This document shows, piece by piece, positions 8,295 to 16,315 of a DNA stretch of 19,237 nt; positions within the stretch are counted from its first letter, which is position 1; the number at the start of each line of letters is the position of its first letter. The position numbers were made by a program, and so were the translations under genes. Origin of the DNA: Chloroflexota bacterium (lineage in GTDB: Bacteria; Chloroflexota; Anaerolineae; Thermoflexales; Thermoflexaceae); the NCBI GenBank assembly GCA_030550075.1, contig JAUQQB010000006.1, forward strand, positions 1 through 19,237, read 5' to 3'. The notes under the pieces are model-generated. The model searched no databases. It was not told the origin of the DNA and saw only the letters and a program-made list of their open reading frames with translations.

Positions 8295-9760
8295 AAAATC
8301 GGGGGCGGCTGTTCTTGGTGACTGTCGGGCTGCTCGGGCTCTACGCGCTCGCCCTTCATCGACTGACCCTCTATCCGCCGACCTGGTTCGACGAGGGATC
8401 TCATCTCCATGTCCCCAAGGCGTTAGTCCGGTGGGGCGTCTACGCCGATTACAGCAGCGAAGGCTTCCGGTTCTCAGGGCCGATTTTCGGCGTGGGGCCC
8501 ACGGTGCTGCTGCCGATCGCTGGAGTGTTTCGTCTCCTGGGGATCAATCTGTGGCCGGCGCGGTGGGTGATGGTGAGCTATCTTTTGCTGAGCGTCAGTC
8601 TTTTCAGCGTTATGGCCCGTCGGTGGGTGCCTGGGGTCGGGGCAGCGTTCGCCGTGCTCTGGTTTGTGTTCGCCCGTAGCACCGACACGATCACGTTGGG
8701 TCGCCAGGTGCTGGGGGAAGTGCCTGGGATGGCCTTCTTAGCCCTGGGACTGATGGGCTGGGCGCGGATGGCGCAGGGCCGGTGGGACGGTGTCCTCTTA
8801 GGGGGAATCGGCTTCGGGCTGGCGATTGTCACCAAAAGCCAGTGGGGCTTTTTCCTGATTCCCGGGTTGGGGGTCATGGCCCTTCTCGGTTGGGGGTGGT
8901 ATCGGGAGCGAACCTGGGCTGGGAACCTCTGGATTGCCGGACTGGCCATCGGGCTATGGGGGTTATGGCAGGGGATCCTATGGGGGGTTCTGAACCCGGA
9001 TCCGATGCGGACTTTCCAGGAGCTACAGCAGATCGCGGGGGGGAGCGTGGCCACTTTCCCTTCCCCCCGCATGGGCGCCACGGCCCGGAACCTGCTGACG
9101 GTCTTCGATGGGGCTTTGGTTCCCGTTTTGCTTTATGTCTGGGCCCGAGGCGCCTCTCGCTCCTCGGATGGGTATCGCTGGGGGCTGGTGGGCGTGCTGG
9201 CAGGCCTCAACATCGCTTGGTTGGTCTTGGCGTCGAACGGCTGGTTGCGATACGCCTATCCGGGGCTAGCTTTGCTTAGCTTGGGGATTGGAGGGATCCT
9301 TCAGGATCTTCAAGGGCGGTGGGCAATGGCCCCTTGGCTTCGGGCGGCGTTGGCGGGATGGTTGGTCGTGCTCCTGCTGGGTTCAGCGGTTGTGGTCTCC
9401 AGCCGGGTTCTCCGTCAGGGCGATGACTCCGCCTTCGAAATGGCCCGATATCTGGAGCAGCATATCCCTATGGATGCCCTCATTGAGACGTGGGAGCCGG
9501 AGATGCTGGTGCTGACCGATCATCGCTATCACATGCCGCCCCAGGCGCTGCTGGATGTTGCCTCGCGGTTCATTTGGTTCGGCGGTCCGCCGCCTTCCAC
9601 ATTTTACGACTGGGAAGCTATTCAACCCGATTATGTGTTGGTGGGAGCGTTCGGGCGCTGGGTTCAGTTGTATTATGAACTTGAAAGGAAGTGCTTGTCT
9701 TTTAAAATTGAGGCAGGCGCTTATCGCTTATATCATATTTCAGAGTGCGAAAATCCTTAA
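8291..9760 (+). CDS. GT39-like membrane glycosyltransferase
   Basis: The start is the ATG at 8291, overlapping the preceding stop and following GGAGGTGGAG; the open frame extends further upstream only as a shadow. The product has 489 residues. The first loop has PPTWFDEGSHLHVPKALV, with the Asp34-Glu35 pair typical of GT39/ArnT-like GT-C enzymes that use polyprenyl-phosphate sugars. Repeated hydrophobic segments run to about residue 380, followed by a soluble C-terminal part with DALIETWEPEMLVLTDHRYH. Base composition changes sharply near base 9664, so the last 30 or so codons (from about YYELERKCLSF) are A+T-rich, unlike the rest of the gene. This suggests that the 3' end was acquired together with the following gene. 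The family level is fairly sure; the acceptor is unknown. Confidence 0.82.
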   Translation: MKNRGRLFLVTVGLLGLYALALHRLTLYPPTWFDEGSHLHVPKALVRWGVYADYSSEGFRFSGPIFGVGPTVLLPIAGVFRLLGINLWPARWVMVSYLLLSVSLFSVMARRWVPGVGAAFAVLWFVFARSTDTITLGRQVLGEVPGMAFLALGLMGWARMAQGRWDGVLLGGIGFGLAIVTKSQWGFFLIPGLGVMALLGWGWYRERTWAGNLWIAGLAIGLWGLWQGILWGVLNPDPMRTFQELQQIAGGSVATFPSPRMGATARNLLTVFDGALVPVLLYVWARGASRSSDGYRWGLVGVLAGLNIAWLVLASNGWLRYAYPGLALLSLGIGGILQDLQGRWAMAPWLRAALAGWLVVLLLGSAVVVSSRVLRQGDDSAFEMARYLEQHIPMDALIETWEPEMLVLTDHRYHMPPQALLDVASRFIWFGGPPPSTFYDWEAIQPDYVLVGAFGRWVQLYYELERKCLSFKIEAGAYRLYHISECENP

Positions 9761-11400
9761 TTTGGGGGATATCATGAAAAATTTAAAGATTTATTTAATA
9801 TTCATGGTGTTAGTTTTGGTCGTAATTGTTGCCTATTCCCTAGGAATTAGCAATAAGCCTGTTGCTGATGATTTTGATCGTCCAGAAGCCTATTTAAAAT
9901 GGACGCCTAAGGCCCGATTCTTGCCTCTTCTGGCTTTATTAAAATTGGGATTGGAAAAAACATTCCAGTTGCAATCTTATAATCCAGAACCATATCATAT
10001 TGCATCAATTGTAGTCCATATTACTATCACGTTAATGGTTTTTATATTGTATAAAGTTGCGCTGAATTCCGAATTGTTTGCCTTTATTGGAGCACTGATC
10101 TTCGCTATTTATCCCCGACACCATGAGTCGATTTTCCGTTTCATGGCTATTTTACATCCATTAATGACTTTTTATTTTCTTATTAGTTTGTTATTATACA
10201 ATATGTTTATAAGTAATTCGCGGAAATTGTGGTTAACTCTTTCGGCGATCTCATTCTTACTTGCGGTATTCTCCTCTGAGGCTGCAATCGCTGGCCTTGG
10301 AATTGTTTGTTGTTTTAACTTAATAAAGAATTATCCAAAAAATTATAATATCAGGCAATTTGTTGTGCTATTGAAGTCTGTATGGCCTTTTATACTTATA
10401 ATTTCTGTTTATGTTTTGATGTTGGCTATAAAGGGAAATGTTTCGCTATCCAATTCTAGGACTCATTATTATGCTCGTTTAGGGATGGATGTTCTAAGAG
10501 ATCTAATTGGGTATTTAAGCTATAGTTTGTTTTTCTTCATTCCGCTTCGACAAATCCATCACATTTATCTTAAAATTGCGATAGCACTTGTCACTTTTGC
10601 GGTGCTCATGATGCTTTGGGCGCGAGGATCTCACTGGTCTCGTTTCGGGATCGTCTGGACAGTTTTTTCCTTCATTATATATGCAATTGGTAGCCCATTT
10701 GGAAATGCTGATCGTTACTTTTATTTTCCATCAATAGGTTTGAGTTTGATTGTGGCAGATGTAACTCTAAATATTTATAAGCAGTTTGGTCAGAAATTAA
10801 ATATTAACAAACAATATATCATATTAGGAGTTCTCATGCTGTGTGTTGGAGTTTATGCGATTTTTTCGATTCATACTTTATGGAGACGTGCTGCAGAGTG
10901 GCGTCAAGCGGGTGAAATTGCTGCTCAAATTCTGAATCAAGTATATGCGAAGCATCCAAAGGTAAAGCCGGGAACCACTTTTTACTTTTGGGGCCTTCCA
11001 GCTCAATATGGCCAAGCCCAAGTATTATTTACCGGGGTAGAAGGCGCTTTGGTTGCTCATTACAATCAATCCAATTTACATGCTTATGTGATATATGATT
11101 TGGATATATTAAAATTGGTAAAAAAATATGGTTGTTCGGTATCACTATACGAAGAAAGTGCAATTTATATTTATGTTTTTCAGGATAACAAGCTTGTTGA
11201 TTGTTCCGATGCTTATCATGCGCCGGCCGTGCGAGATTCTCTTAAGGCTTTGTCGCAGATACTCGTACCATAGGGAGGATTTATTATGAACAAGTATTAT
11301 TATTTGATGATAGTAGGACTGATCATAATCTTTCTTAATTGGATTGAAAAGGAATCGATCGTATTTGGGCTTGGGATTGATATTAAATGGGAACTACCGA
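9664..11400. other. Low-G+C segment with edges inside flanking genes
   Basis: G+C counted by hand on single 60-base lines: 39/60 at 8701, 31/60 at 9601, 24/60 at 9661, 13/60 at 10141, 21/60 at 10201, 24/60 at 11341, 38/60 at 11401. The change at the right edge is abrupt. The segment covers the end of the GT39-like gene, all of the TMTC-like gene and the first 35-40 codons of the surface propeller gene. No direct repeats, tRNA or transposase mark the edges, so homologous replacement within related surface-glycan loci is more likely than transposition. Confidence 0.8.
9774..11273 (+). CDS. TMTC-type (O-mannosyltransferase-like) membrane protein, low G+C
   Basis: The start is the ATG at 9774 after a GGGGGA sequence, 13 bases after the previous stop; the frame is open upstream only as a shadow. 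The 499-residue product fits the pattern of bacterial relatives of eukaryotic TMTC O-mannosyltransferases: ADDFDRPEAYLKWTPKARFL (Asp32/Asp33 and the following Arg), HIASIVVHITITL, then AIYPRHHESIFRF (near 111-123) in place of the usual HP.HVES block, and NADRYFYFPSIGLS (near 311-324) in place of the usual ERYLYLPSIG. No TPR repeats follow; instead there is a soluble tail of about 130 residues. Codon use is strikingly A+T-rich (many TTA, ATA, AAT codons) compared with the neighbours, a sign of recent transfer. It probably transfers a lipid-linked hexose to an acceptor outside the membrane; protein O-mannosylation is an inference from the family. Confidence 0.78.
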   Translation: MKNLKIYLIFMVLVLVVIVAYSLGISNKPVADDFDRPEAYLKWTPKARFLPLLALLKLGLEKTFQLQSYNPEPYHIASIVVHITITLMVFILYKVALNSELFAFIGALIFAIYPRHHESIFRFMAILHPLMTFYFLISLLLYNMFISNSRKLWLTLSAISFLLAVFSSEAAIAGLGIVCCFNLIKNYPKNYNIRQFVVLLKSVWPFILIISVYVLMLAIKGNVSLSNSRTHYYARLGMDVLRDLIGYLSYSLFFFIPLRQIHHIYLKIAIALVTFAVLMMLWARGSHWSRFGIVWTVFSFIIYAIGSPFGNADRYFYFPSIGLSLIVADVTLNIYKQFGQKLNINKQYIILGVLMLCVGVYAIFSIHTLWRRAAEWRQAGEIAAQILNQVYAKHPKVKPGTTFYFWGLPAQYGQAQVLFTGVEGALVAHYNQSNLHAYVIYDLDILKLVKKYGCSVSLYEESAIYIYVFQDNKLVDCSDAYHAPAVRDSLKALSQILVP

Positions 11401-12800
11401 TTCGGCTATCGGATCCGGGGCAGATGGCTTGGTTTCCTGACGTGGCCGCCAGCGATGACGGGATTGTGGTCGTGGTCTGGGCCGGGGGCGTACAGCGGGG
11501 CCGGGAAGCTTTTGATGCCCTGATCCTCACAAAGCGTCAGAGGGATTCCTGGTCTAAACCGGTGGACATCCAGGCAGCCCGGATCATTGAGGGGATGAGT
11601 TTCGCCACACGCAATTCCATTCTTATTGATCGTTATGGAGACTTGCTCGCCGCTTTCCGGGTGCCCACCACTTTGTTCTTCTCCCGTGCCCCTCTGGCTC
11701 AGGCTACATCCGCCCAGGCATGGACAGCCCCGCACCGAATCAGCGGATCGAATGTCGCTTACTATAACGAGCTGGCTGTTGATCCATATGGCCGACTCCA
11801 TATCGTGTGGTCGGAAATCACCATCACCGAGAAATCCTGCGAAGGGTGTTCAGAGATTTATTATCGGTCTTCTGAGAATGATGGGGAGACATGGGCAGCG
11901 CCAAAGGATCTTTCTCGGTCCCCTAGCTATGATTCATTGAAGCCTCATATTTGGGTGGCGCATGATGGCTGGTTGTATGTCACCTGGCAGGAAGGGAGAG
12001 GTTTATCAGGCTGGGAGCGCAAACCCTTCGGGATTGGTTTGGCTCGTTCCCTCAATTGGGGGAGGACTTGGTTAAAACCGGTCCAGATCACTGCGACGGT
12101 TGGATCCCCTCAACAGGGGGTTCTTGGAGAAGATGGACAAGGGGCTCTAATTCTGGTTTGGCGAACGGCAGAGGGGGAGACGGTTTACTTCCAGCGCTCC
12201 ACGGACCACGGGGAGACCTGGTCCTCCCCGATGCCGCTTCCCGGGTTCCGGGCCCGGCCATGGACTCAGATCCCCTATGATGACTACGATATGGCAGCGG
12301 ACAGCCTGGGCCGGTTGCATTTTGTGGGTGTGGGGGCAGTGGGCGCAGAGGGCCAGGTCGGGGTCTGGCACATGGTGTGGGATGGCACGATATGGCATGG
12401 GCCGTTTCTGGTATCGGCGAATCGAAATTTCCCGGAGTGGCCCCGCCTGGCGGTTTCAGAGGGCCGTCGGTTGCATCTGGTGTGGTTTGAACGGGATCCG
12501 GAGAACATGTATAACTCCGACGCAGGCCGTTACACCGTCTGGTATAGCACCGCCCTCACGGATGCGCCGCTGGTGCGCCGGACCCCTGTGCCGCGTCCCG
12601 TGCCCACCCCGACGCCTACCCGGTGGATCCCCTCGGCTCCTTCTCCGACGCCCTGGGTGCCTCAGGCCACCCAGCCCCCGGCCCTGCCATCTGGCCAGCC
12701 GCGGCCGGATGCGGATGCGATGCGACTGATCCTGTGGATCAGCGGAGGGGTGGGGATGATCAGCCTGTTCGGATGGTGGATCCGGCGGCGTATGGATTGA
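11286..12800 (+). CDS. Membrane-anchored BNR/Asp-box beta-propeller surface protein
   Basis: The ATG at 11286 follows GGAGGA placed right after the previous stop. The 504-residue product begins with a hydrophobic segment (residues 5-19) that serves as a signal or anchor. It then has a sialidase-like propeller with Asp-box motifs SENDGETW (196-203), SLNWGRTW (255-262) and STDHGETW (305-312), plus a further blade-like segment near 380-403. A Pro/Thr-rich stalk (about 431-475, PTPTPT) and a membrane helix (about 480-497) with a basic RRRMD tail follow. The sialidase Arg triad and other catalytic residues are not evident, so a non-enzymatic or unknown binding role is as likely as a hydrolase. It would be displayed outside the cell, and the stalk is a plausible target for the O-glycosyltransferases encoded just upstream. 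The first 35-40 codons are A+T-rich and belong to the low-G+C segment; the rest has G+C nearer the host level. Confidence 0.8.
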   Translation: MNKYYYLMIVGLIIIFLNWIEKESIVFGLGIDIKWELPIRLSDPGQMAWFPDVAASDDGIVVVVWAGGVQRGREAFDALILTKRQRDSWSKPVDIQAARIIEGMSFATRNSILIDRYGDLLAAFRVPTTLFFSRAPLAQATSAQAWTAPHRISGSNVAYYNELAVDPYGRLHIVWSEITITEKSCEGCSEIYYRSSENDGETWAAPKDLSRSPSYDSLKPHIWVAHDGWLYVTWQEGRGLSGWERKPFGIGLARSLNWGRTWLKPVQITATVGSPQQGVLGEDGQGALILVWRTAEGETVYFQRSTDHGETWSSPMPLPGFRARPWTQIPYDDYDMAADSLGRLHFVGVGAVGAEGQVGVWHMVWDGTIWHGPFLVSANRNFPEWPRLAVSEGRRLHLVWFERDPENMYNSDAGRYTVWYSTALTDAPLVRRTPVPRPVPTPTPTRWIPSAPSPTPWVPQATQPPALPSGQPRPDADAMRLILWISGGVGMISLFGWWIRRRMD

Positions 12801-12837
12801 GTTCTGGGGCCGGGCACTTCAACGCCCTGCACGATAT

Positions 12838-12844
12838 GGAGGAG
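12838..12844 (+). promoter_or_regulatory. Ribosome-binding site favouring ATG 12850 over GTG 12847
   Basis: GGAGGAG lies five bases before the ATG at 12850 and only two before the GTG at 12847, so the ATG is the better start. Confidence 0.6.
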
Positions 12845-12849
12845 CTGTG

Positions 12850-14031
12850 ATGCGCATTCTGATGCTGACGCAGGTCCTGCCTTACCCGCTGGCCAGCGGG
12901 CCGCAGATCAAAACGCACTATACCCTGCGATATCTGGCGCAACGCCATCGGATCACCCTGGTCTCCTTCGTGCGCTCTGAGGCTGAGAGCCATATGGCAG
13001 ATGCCTTGCGTCCTTATTGTGAGGCGATCCATACGGTGCTCCTGCGCCGCTCTCGATTCCTCGACGGGATCGCCATGTTGCGGGCGTGGGCGACGGGGGA
13101 TCCCTTCATCATCGTTCGGGATCATCACCGCGCACTTTATCGCTTGCTTCACGCCTTCAATTCAACGAGCTCTTTCGATGCAGTGCATGCGGATCAGTTG
13201 AATATGGCGCCTTACGCTCTGGAGATGCGGGCCTTCCGGGTGCTGGATGCCCACAATGCGGTCTGGCGGATTGCGGAGCGCCTGGCGCAAGCCATGTCGC
13301 CGGGATGGGCGCGGGCGGTGGCCTCGTGGGAGGCCCGACGGCTGAAGGCTTACGAGGGTCGCGTGTGCGCTGCCTTCGATCAGGTGCTGACGGTGAGCGA
13401 GGAGGATCGCCGGGCGCTGGAAGAAGCTGCGGGCAGGCCTTTGCCTGGAACAACGATCCCGATCGCGATCGACCCGGCGGATTTCCCACCGATCCCAGGA
13501 GCCCCTGAGGCAAAAGGGGTTCTGCACATTGGAGGTCTGCACTGGCCTCCAAACGCGGAAGGTGTTCGGTGGTTTTTACGAGAGGTTTGGCCACGCGTTC
13601 GATCGAAGGAGCCGGAGGCCCGTCTGTTTCTGATCGGGGCCCGCCCGCCGCGGGACCTGCGGTCCTGGGCTGCGCGGGATCCTTCGGTGGTGGTGCCGGG
13701 CTTTGTGGCGGATCCCACCCCGTACTGGCAACAAAGCGCTGCCCTGATCGTTCCTGTGCATGCCGGAAGCGGCGTGCGAGTCAAAATCCTGGAGGCGTGG
13801 TCTCGAGGTGTCCCCGTGGTCAGCACCTCCATCGGCTGTGAGGGATTGAAAGCTCAGCATGGGGAAAATCTCTGGATTGCGAACAGTCCGGAAGAGTTCG
13901 CTCACGCGATCGTGACCATATTGCGAACGCCATCGGAGGCGCGCCGCCTCAGCGAGGCGGGGAAGGCGACCATCCATGCCTACTATGACTATCGGATGGC
14001 CTGTCGCCCCCTGGATGTCATCTACCCATAG
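12850..14031 (+). CDS. GT4-family glycosyltransferase
   Basis: The product has 393 residues from the ATG at 12850. The N-terminal Rossmann domain starts MRILMLTQVLPYPLASGPQI, where a loop of this kind binds the acceptor side. LDAHNAVWRIAERLA carries the DxHN block common in this subgroup. The hinge reads TIPIAIDPADF, where most relatives have PNGVD, so the usual Asn-Gly is replaced by Ile-Ala. The C-terminal domain has GGLHWPPNAEGVRWF and GVRVKILEAWSRGVP (Glu315), followed by STSIGCEGL. It resembles TIGR03087-like transferases associated with exopolysaccharide loci and the GT4 gene at the window start. It is expected in the cytosol or at the inner face of the membrane, adding a sugar to a lipid-linked glycan. 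It begins 49 bases after the propeller gene and is the last gene of the + strand run, converging with the next gene over a 28-base gap. Confidence 0.9.
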   Translation: MRILMLTQVLPYPLASGPQIKTHYTLRYLAQRHRITLVSFVRSEAESHMADALRPYCEAIHTVLLRRSRFLDGIAMLRAWATGDPFIIVRDHHRALYRLLHAFNSTSSFDAVHADQLNMAPYALEMRAFRVLDAHNAVWRIAERLAQAMSPGWARAVASWEARRLKAYEGRVCAAFDQVLTVSEEDRRALEEAAGRPLPGTTIPIAIDPADFPPIPGAPEAKGVLHIGGLHWPPNAEGVRWFLREVWPRVRSKEPEARLFLIGARPPRDLRSWAARDPSVVVPGFVADPTPYWQQSAALIVPVHAGSGVRVKILEAWSRGVPVVSTSIGCEGLKAQHGENLWIANSPEEFAHAIVTILRTPSEARRLSEAGKATIHAYYDYRMACRPLDVIYP

Positions 14032-14059
14032 TTTTGCAAACCTTGCACCCTCCTGTCTC

Positions 14060-16279
14060 TTACCGCGCCGTTCTGTTCCCCAGGGGCCATACACTCGGAT
14101 TGTAAAGACTCAGGGCGAGATCTGCCCACCACCAGGACCCGAGAATCCGAATCTGTGCGGGATCCCGGACGATGATCTGAGGATCTCCCTGATACCATTC
14201 AATCCGGCCGTGCACCTGGATTCGGGTTCCAACCGGGTAAAGTCGTTCAGGAGGAAGTGGGAACGCCTTCCAGTCTGATTGGAGGATGCGGACTTTGAAG
14301 GCACCCTGGTGCGGATTCTGGAATCCCAGATAGACCGCCTTGCCATTGTTGAAGACGAAGCGGATCACGCCCTCGACCGTGGCGGTTTGACCTGCGTAAG
14401 CATGGGCTTCGGTGTAGGGGATCACCCGATCCCATCGATGGCCTATAGCTGTAGAGATGGGTGGGGAGTCCTCAATGAATGGCGTTTCAGCGGAAAGCAC
14501 TGAGCCTTCGCTCACCGAAAGCGGATCCCCGTGCTCCAGGGCCACCAGGGCCCCATCGGTGCTGACGAAGTAAATTGTCTGGTTGCTCACCACCCACCCG
14601 GCATACTCGCTCCAGTACTGGTCATAGACATTGCCCTGACGGTAATAAATGTAAAAACCGGGCGGATAGACACGGTCGTTGTTGGCTAAGCCATTTGGGC
14701 AATAATGGCTTGAGCTAAACGCACACGCGGGGTCTTCTTGTGACGTGATAATCGCCGGGGCAAGCGCAGTCTGGATGGGGTTCTGGAAAGAGCCGCGGCT
14801 GGCGGAGCGATCGGTGATTTGATAGGCAGGCGACGCCTGCCAGTGACCAAAAAAGAGATAATCGCCTGCTACGCTCACATAGGGTTGTTCATCGGTAGCA
14901 AAGAACAGAGCAGAATTCGTGAAATTGTGGTCGTCTATCCAGCGCACATAACCTGCCAGCAGTCCAGGCACAGTCGAGTCGTCCAGCACCATCTCGCCGG
15001 GATGGGTATCCCAATTAGAAGCATAGCGGTTATCACCCCGGATGGGAATGTACACCACTTCCTGTCCGTTATTGAACCGTTTGACAGCGGGCTGCGGGCC
15101 CATCGGTAGATATCCTCCATCGCCAAAGCCGCCATGCCCCACGTTAGCAATAAACGGCACTGAGCCGTCATCAAGATCGAGCACGAAGAGCGCCTGATAT
15201 TGAGGGTTCTGCAGGAGTAAATTGCGTATAGCAGCATTATCTGTAGGCCACGGGTTACTCGGATTAAACATTGCCTCCCAGTCCAAACGTAGCTTGATGA
15301 GCACATAACCATGGGCTTCCGCGATCACAGGCCAGCCATACTTGACCTCAGCGAGTTCGGTGTTATTATTACCAGGATCGCCGCCGTTACGCACCGTGGG
15401 CTTGACGCGCCAGACTCGAGCACCCGTGGCGTTATCTATCGCATGTACGTATAGGTCTTTGGTGACCACGATGACGCGGTGGCGTGAGGGCGAGTATGCC
15501 GGTGGCGTATGCACGGCCGCGCCCGCGTTATACGACCAGATCTGCGACATTGTCTGTTTGTCGATGGCGTAGACGCGCGTGCCCATCGAGAAGAAGACTC
15601 GATCCGAGATGACTGCCGGTGGCAGGGGCAGATCACTGGAACTTCCTGATGAGAATTGCCCTAACGTTGCGCCTGTGGCAGCGTTGAGCTTATAGAGTGT
15701 CCCATTGGCAGCGACCACAAAGAGCGCGTTGGTGTCGGGATCATAGGCGGGGGTTGAATTGATGGGGCTTCCGAGATTTCGATTCCAGACCACCGAACCG
15801 TCGGCGTTGTTGAGGGCATAGACGCCGTTGGCTCCTGCCGCAATATAGACGCGACCGCCGCCGGTCACCGGCTGGCTGTTGCGGGGCAGGCGGAACTTCC
15901 CCGGGCTCACCCGGCCCTGGGCGTCCGGTCCGTTCCATGCCCACTTCCAGCGCCAGGGAGGAGGCACCACCTGGTTCGTGTAGCTGGTCCGCTGGGCATC
16001 GTGCGCATGCTGGGTCCACTCATCCGGGCTGGTGGGAGAGGTGGGGGCGAAATTGCGGAAAACCCCTGGCAGGAAGAGGAGATAAGTGGCGGTCAGGGAA
16101 ATCCCACCCGGACTCGTCTGGACGGTAGGGCTTTCCAGAACCGATGGTGGGGGAGAAGGAACCATCGACACTGGGGAAGTGGCCCCCATGGCCGAGAAAG
16201 CCTGGGGCGTGGCAACGGACTGGGCTCTGCAAAGCGTCAACGCCAGAATCACAATGGAGCTCCTAATTCGGCGACGCAT
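14060..16279 (-). CDS. Secreted PQQ-type beta-propeller protein with C-terminal OB-fold
   Basis: I take the ATG at 16279, which has AAGGAGG four bases upstream; an earlier in-frame ATG at 16342 has none and would bury the signal peptide. The 739-residue product starts with a Sec signal peptide (RRRIRSSIVILALTL, Ala-rich end near 27), then a Pro/Ser-rich linker and a short LLFLPGVFRNF segment (near 67-77). A PQQ-like propeller (PF13360 type) follows, with blade motifs such as GVYALNNADGSVVWN, GTLYKLNAATGATL, RVYAIDKQTMSQIW and YVHAIDNATGARVW (about 140-290). A long, less regular middle follows, then another blade at 565-585 (TIYFVSTDGALVALEHGD). Residues 622-713 form a probable OB-fold (TATVEGVIRFVFNNGKAVYL, IQVHGRIEWYQGDPQIIV) of the kind found on exported nucleases and surface proteins. 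No catalytic role is evident; a binding or scaffold role outside the cell is inferred. Confidence 0.82.
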   Translation of the reverse strand: MRRRIRSSIVILALTLCRAQSVATPQAFSAMGATSPVSMVPSPPPSVLESPTVQTSPGGISLTATYLLFLPGVFRNFAPTSPTSPDEWTQHAHDAQRTSYTNQVVPPPWRWKWAWNGPDAQGRVSPGKFRLPRNSQPVTGGGRVYIAAGANGVYALNNADGSVVWNRNLGSPINSTPAYDPDTNALFVVAANGTLYKLNAATGATLGQFSSGSSSDLPLPPAVISDRVFFSMGTRVYAIDKQTMSQIWSYNAGAAVHTPPAYSPSRHRVIVVTKDLYVHAIDNATGARVWRVKPTVRNGGDPGNNNTELAEVKYGWPVIAEAHGYVLIKLRLDWEAMFNPSNPWPTDNAAIRNLLLQNPQYQALFVLDLDDGSVPFIANVGHGGFGDGGYLPMGPQPAVKRFNNGQEVVYIPIRGDNRYASNWDTHPGEMVLDDSTVPGLLAGYVRWIDDHNFTNSALFFATDEQPYVSVAGDYLFFGHWQASPAYQITDRSASRGSFQNPIQTALAPAIITSQEDPACAFSSSHYCPNGLANNDRVYPPGFYIYYRQGNVYDQYWSEYAGWVVSNQTIYFVSTDGALVALEHGDPLSVSEGSVLSAETPFIEDSPPISTAIGHRWDRVIPYTEAHAYAGQTATVEGVIRFVFNNGKAVYLGFQNPHQGAFKVRILQSDWKAFPLPPERLYPVGTRIQVHGRIEWYQGDPQIIVRDPAQIRILGSWWWADLALSLYNPSVWPLGNRTAR

Positions 16280-16283
16280 TCTC

Positions 16284-16290
16284 CCTCCTT
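16284..16290 (-). promoter_or_regulatory. Ribosome-binding site of the PQQ-propeller gene
   Basis: On the minus strand AAGGAGG is followed by GAGA and the ATG at 16279. This strong match decides the start against the ATG 63 bases further upstream. Confidence 0.7.
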
Positions 16291-16315
16291 CTGCTGGAAT
16301 CTCGATAATCACTCC

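Noticed and set aside
9555..9773. N-terminal extension of the TMTC-like gene
   Set aside because: Shadow of the end of the GT39-like gene; the ATG at 9774 starts a typical membrane segment and follows a ribosome-binding sequence.
11196..12621. Propeller protein as a true sialidase
   Set aside because: Asp boxes occur in many propellers; I could not find the Arg triad or the Tyr/Glu nucleophile pair with confidence.
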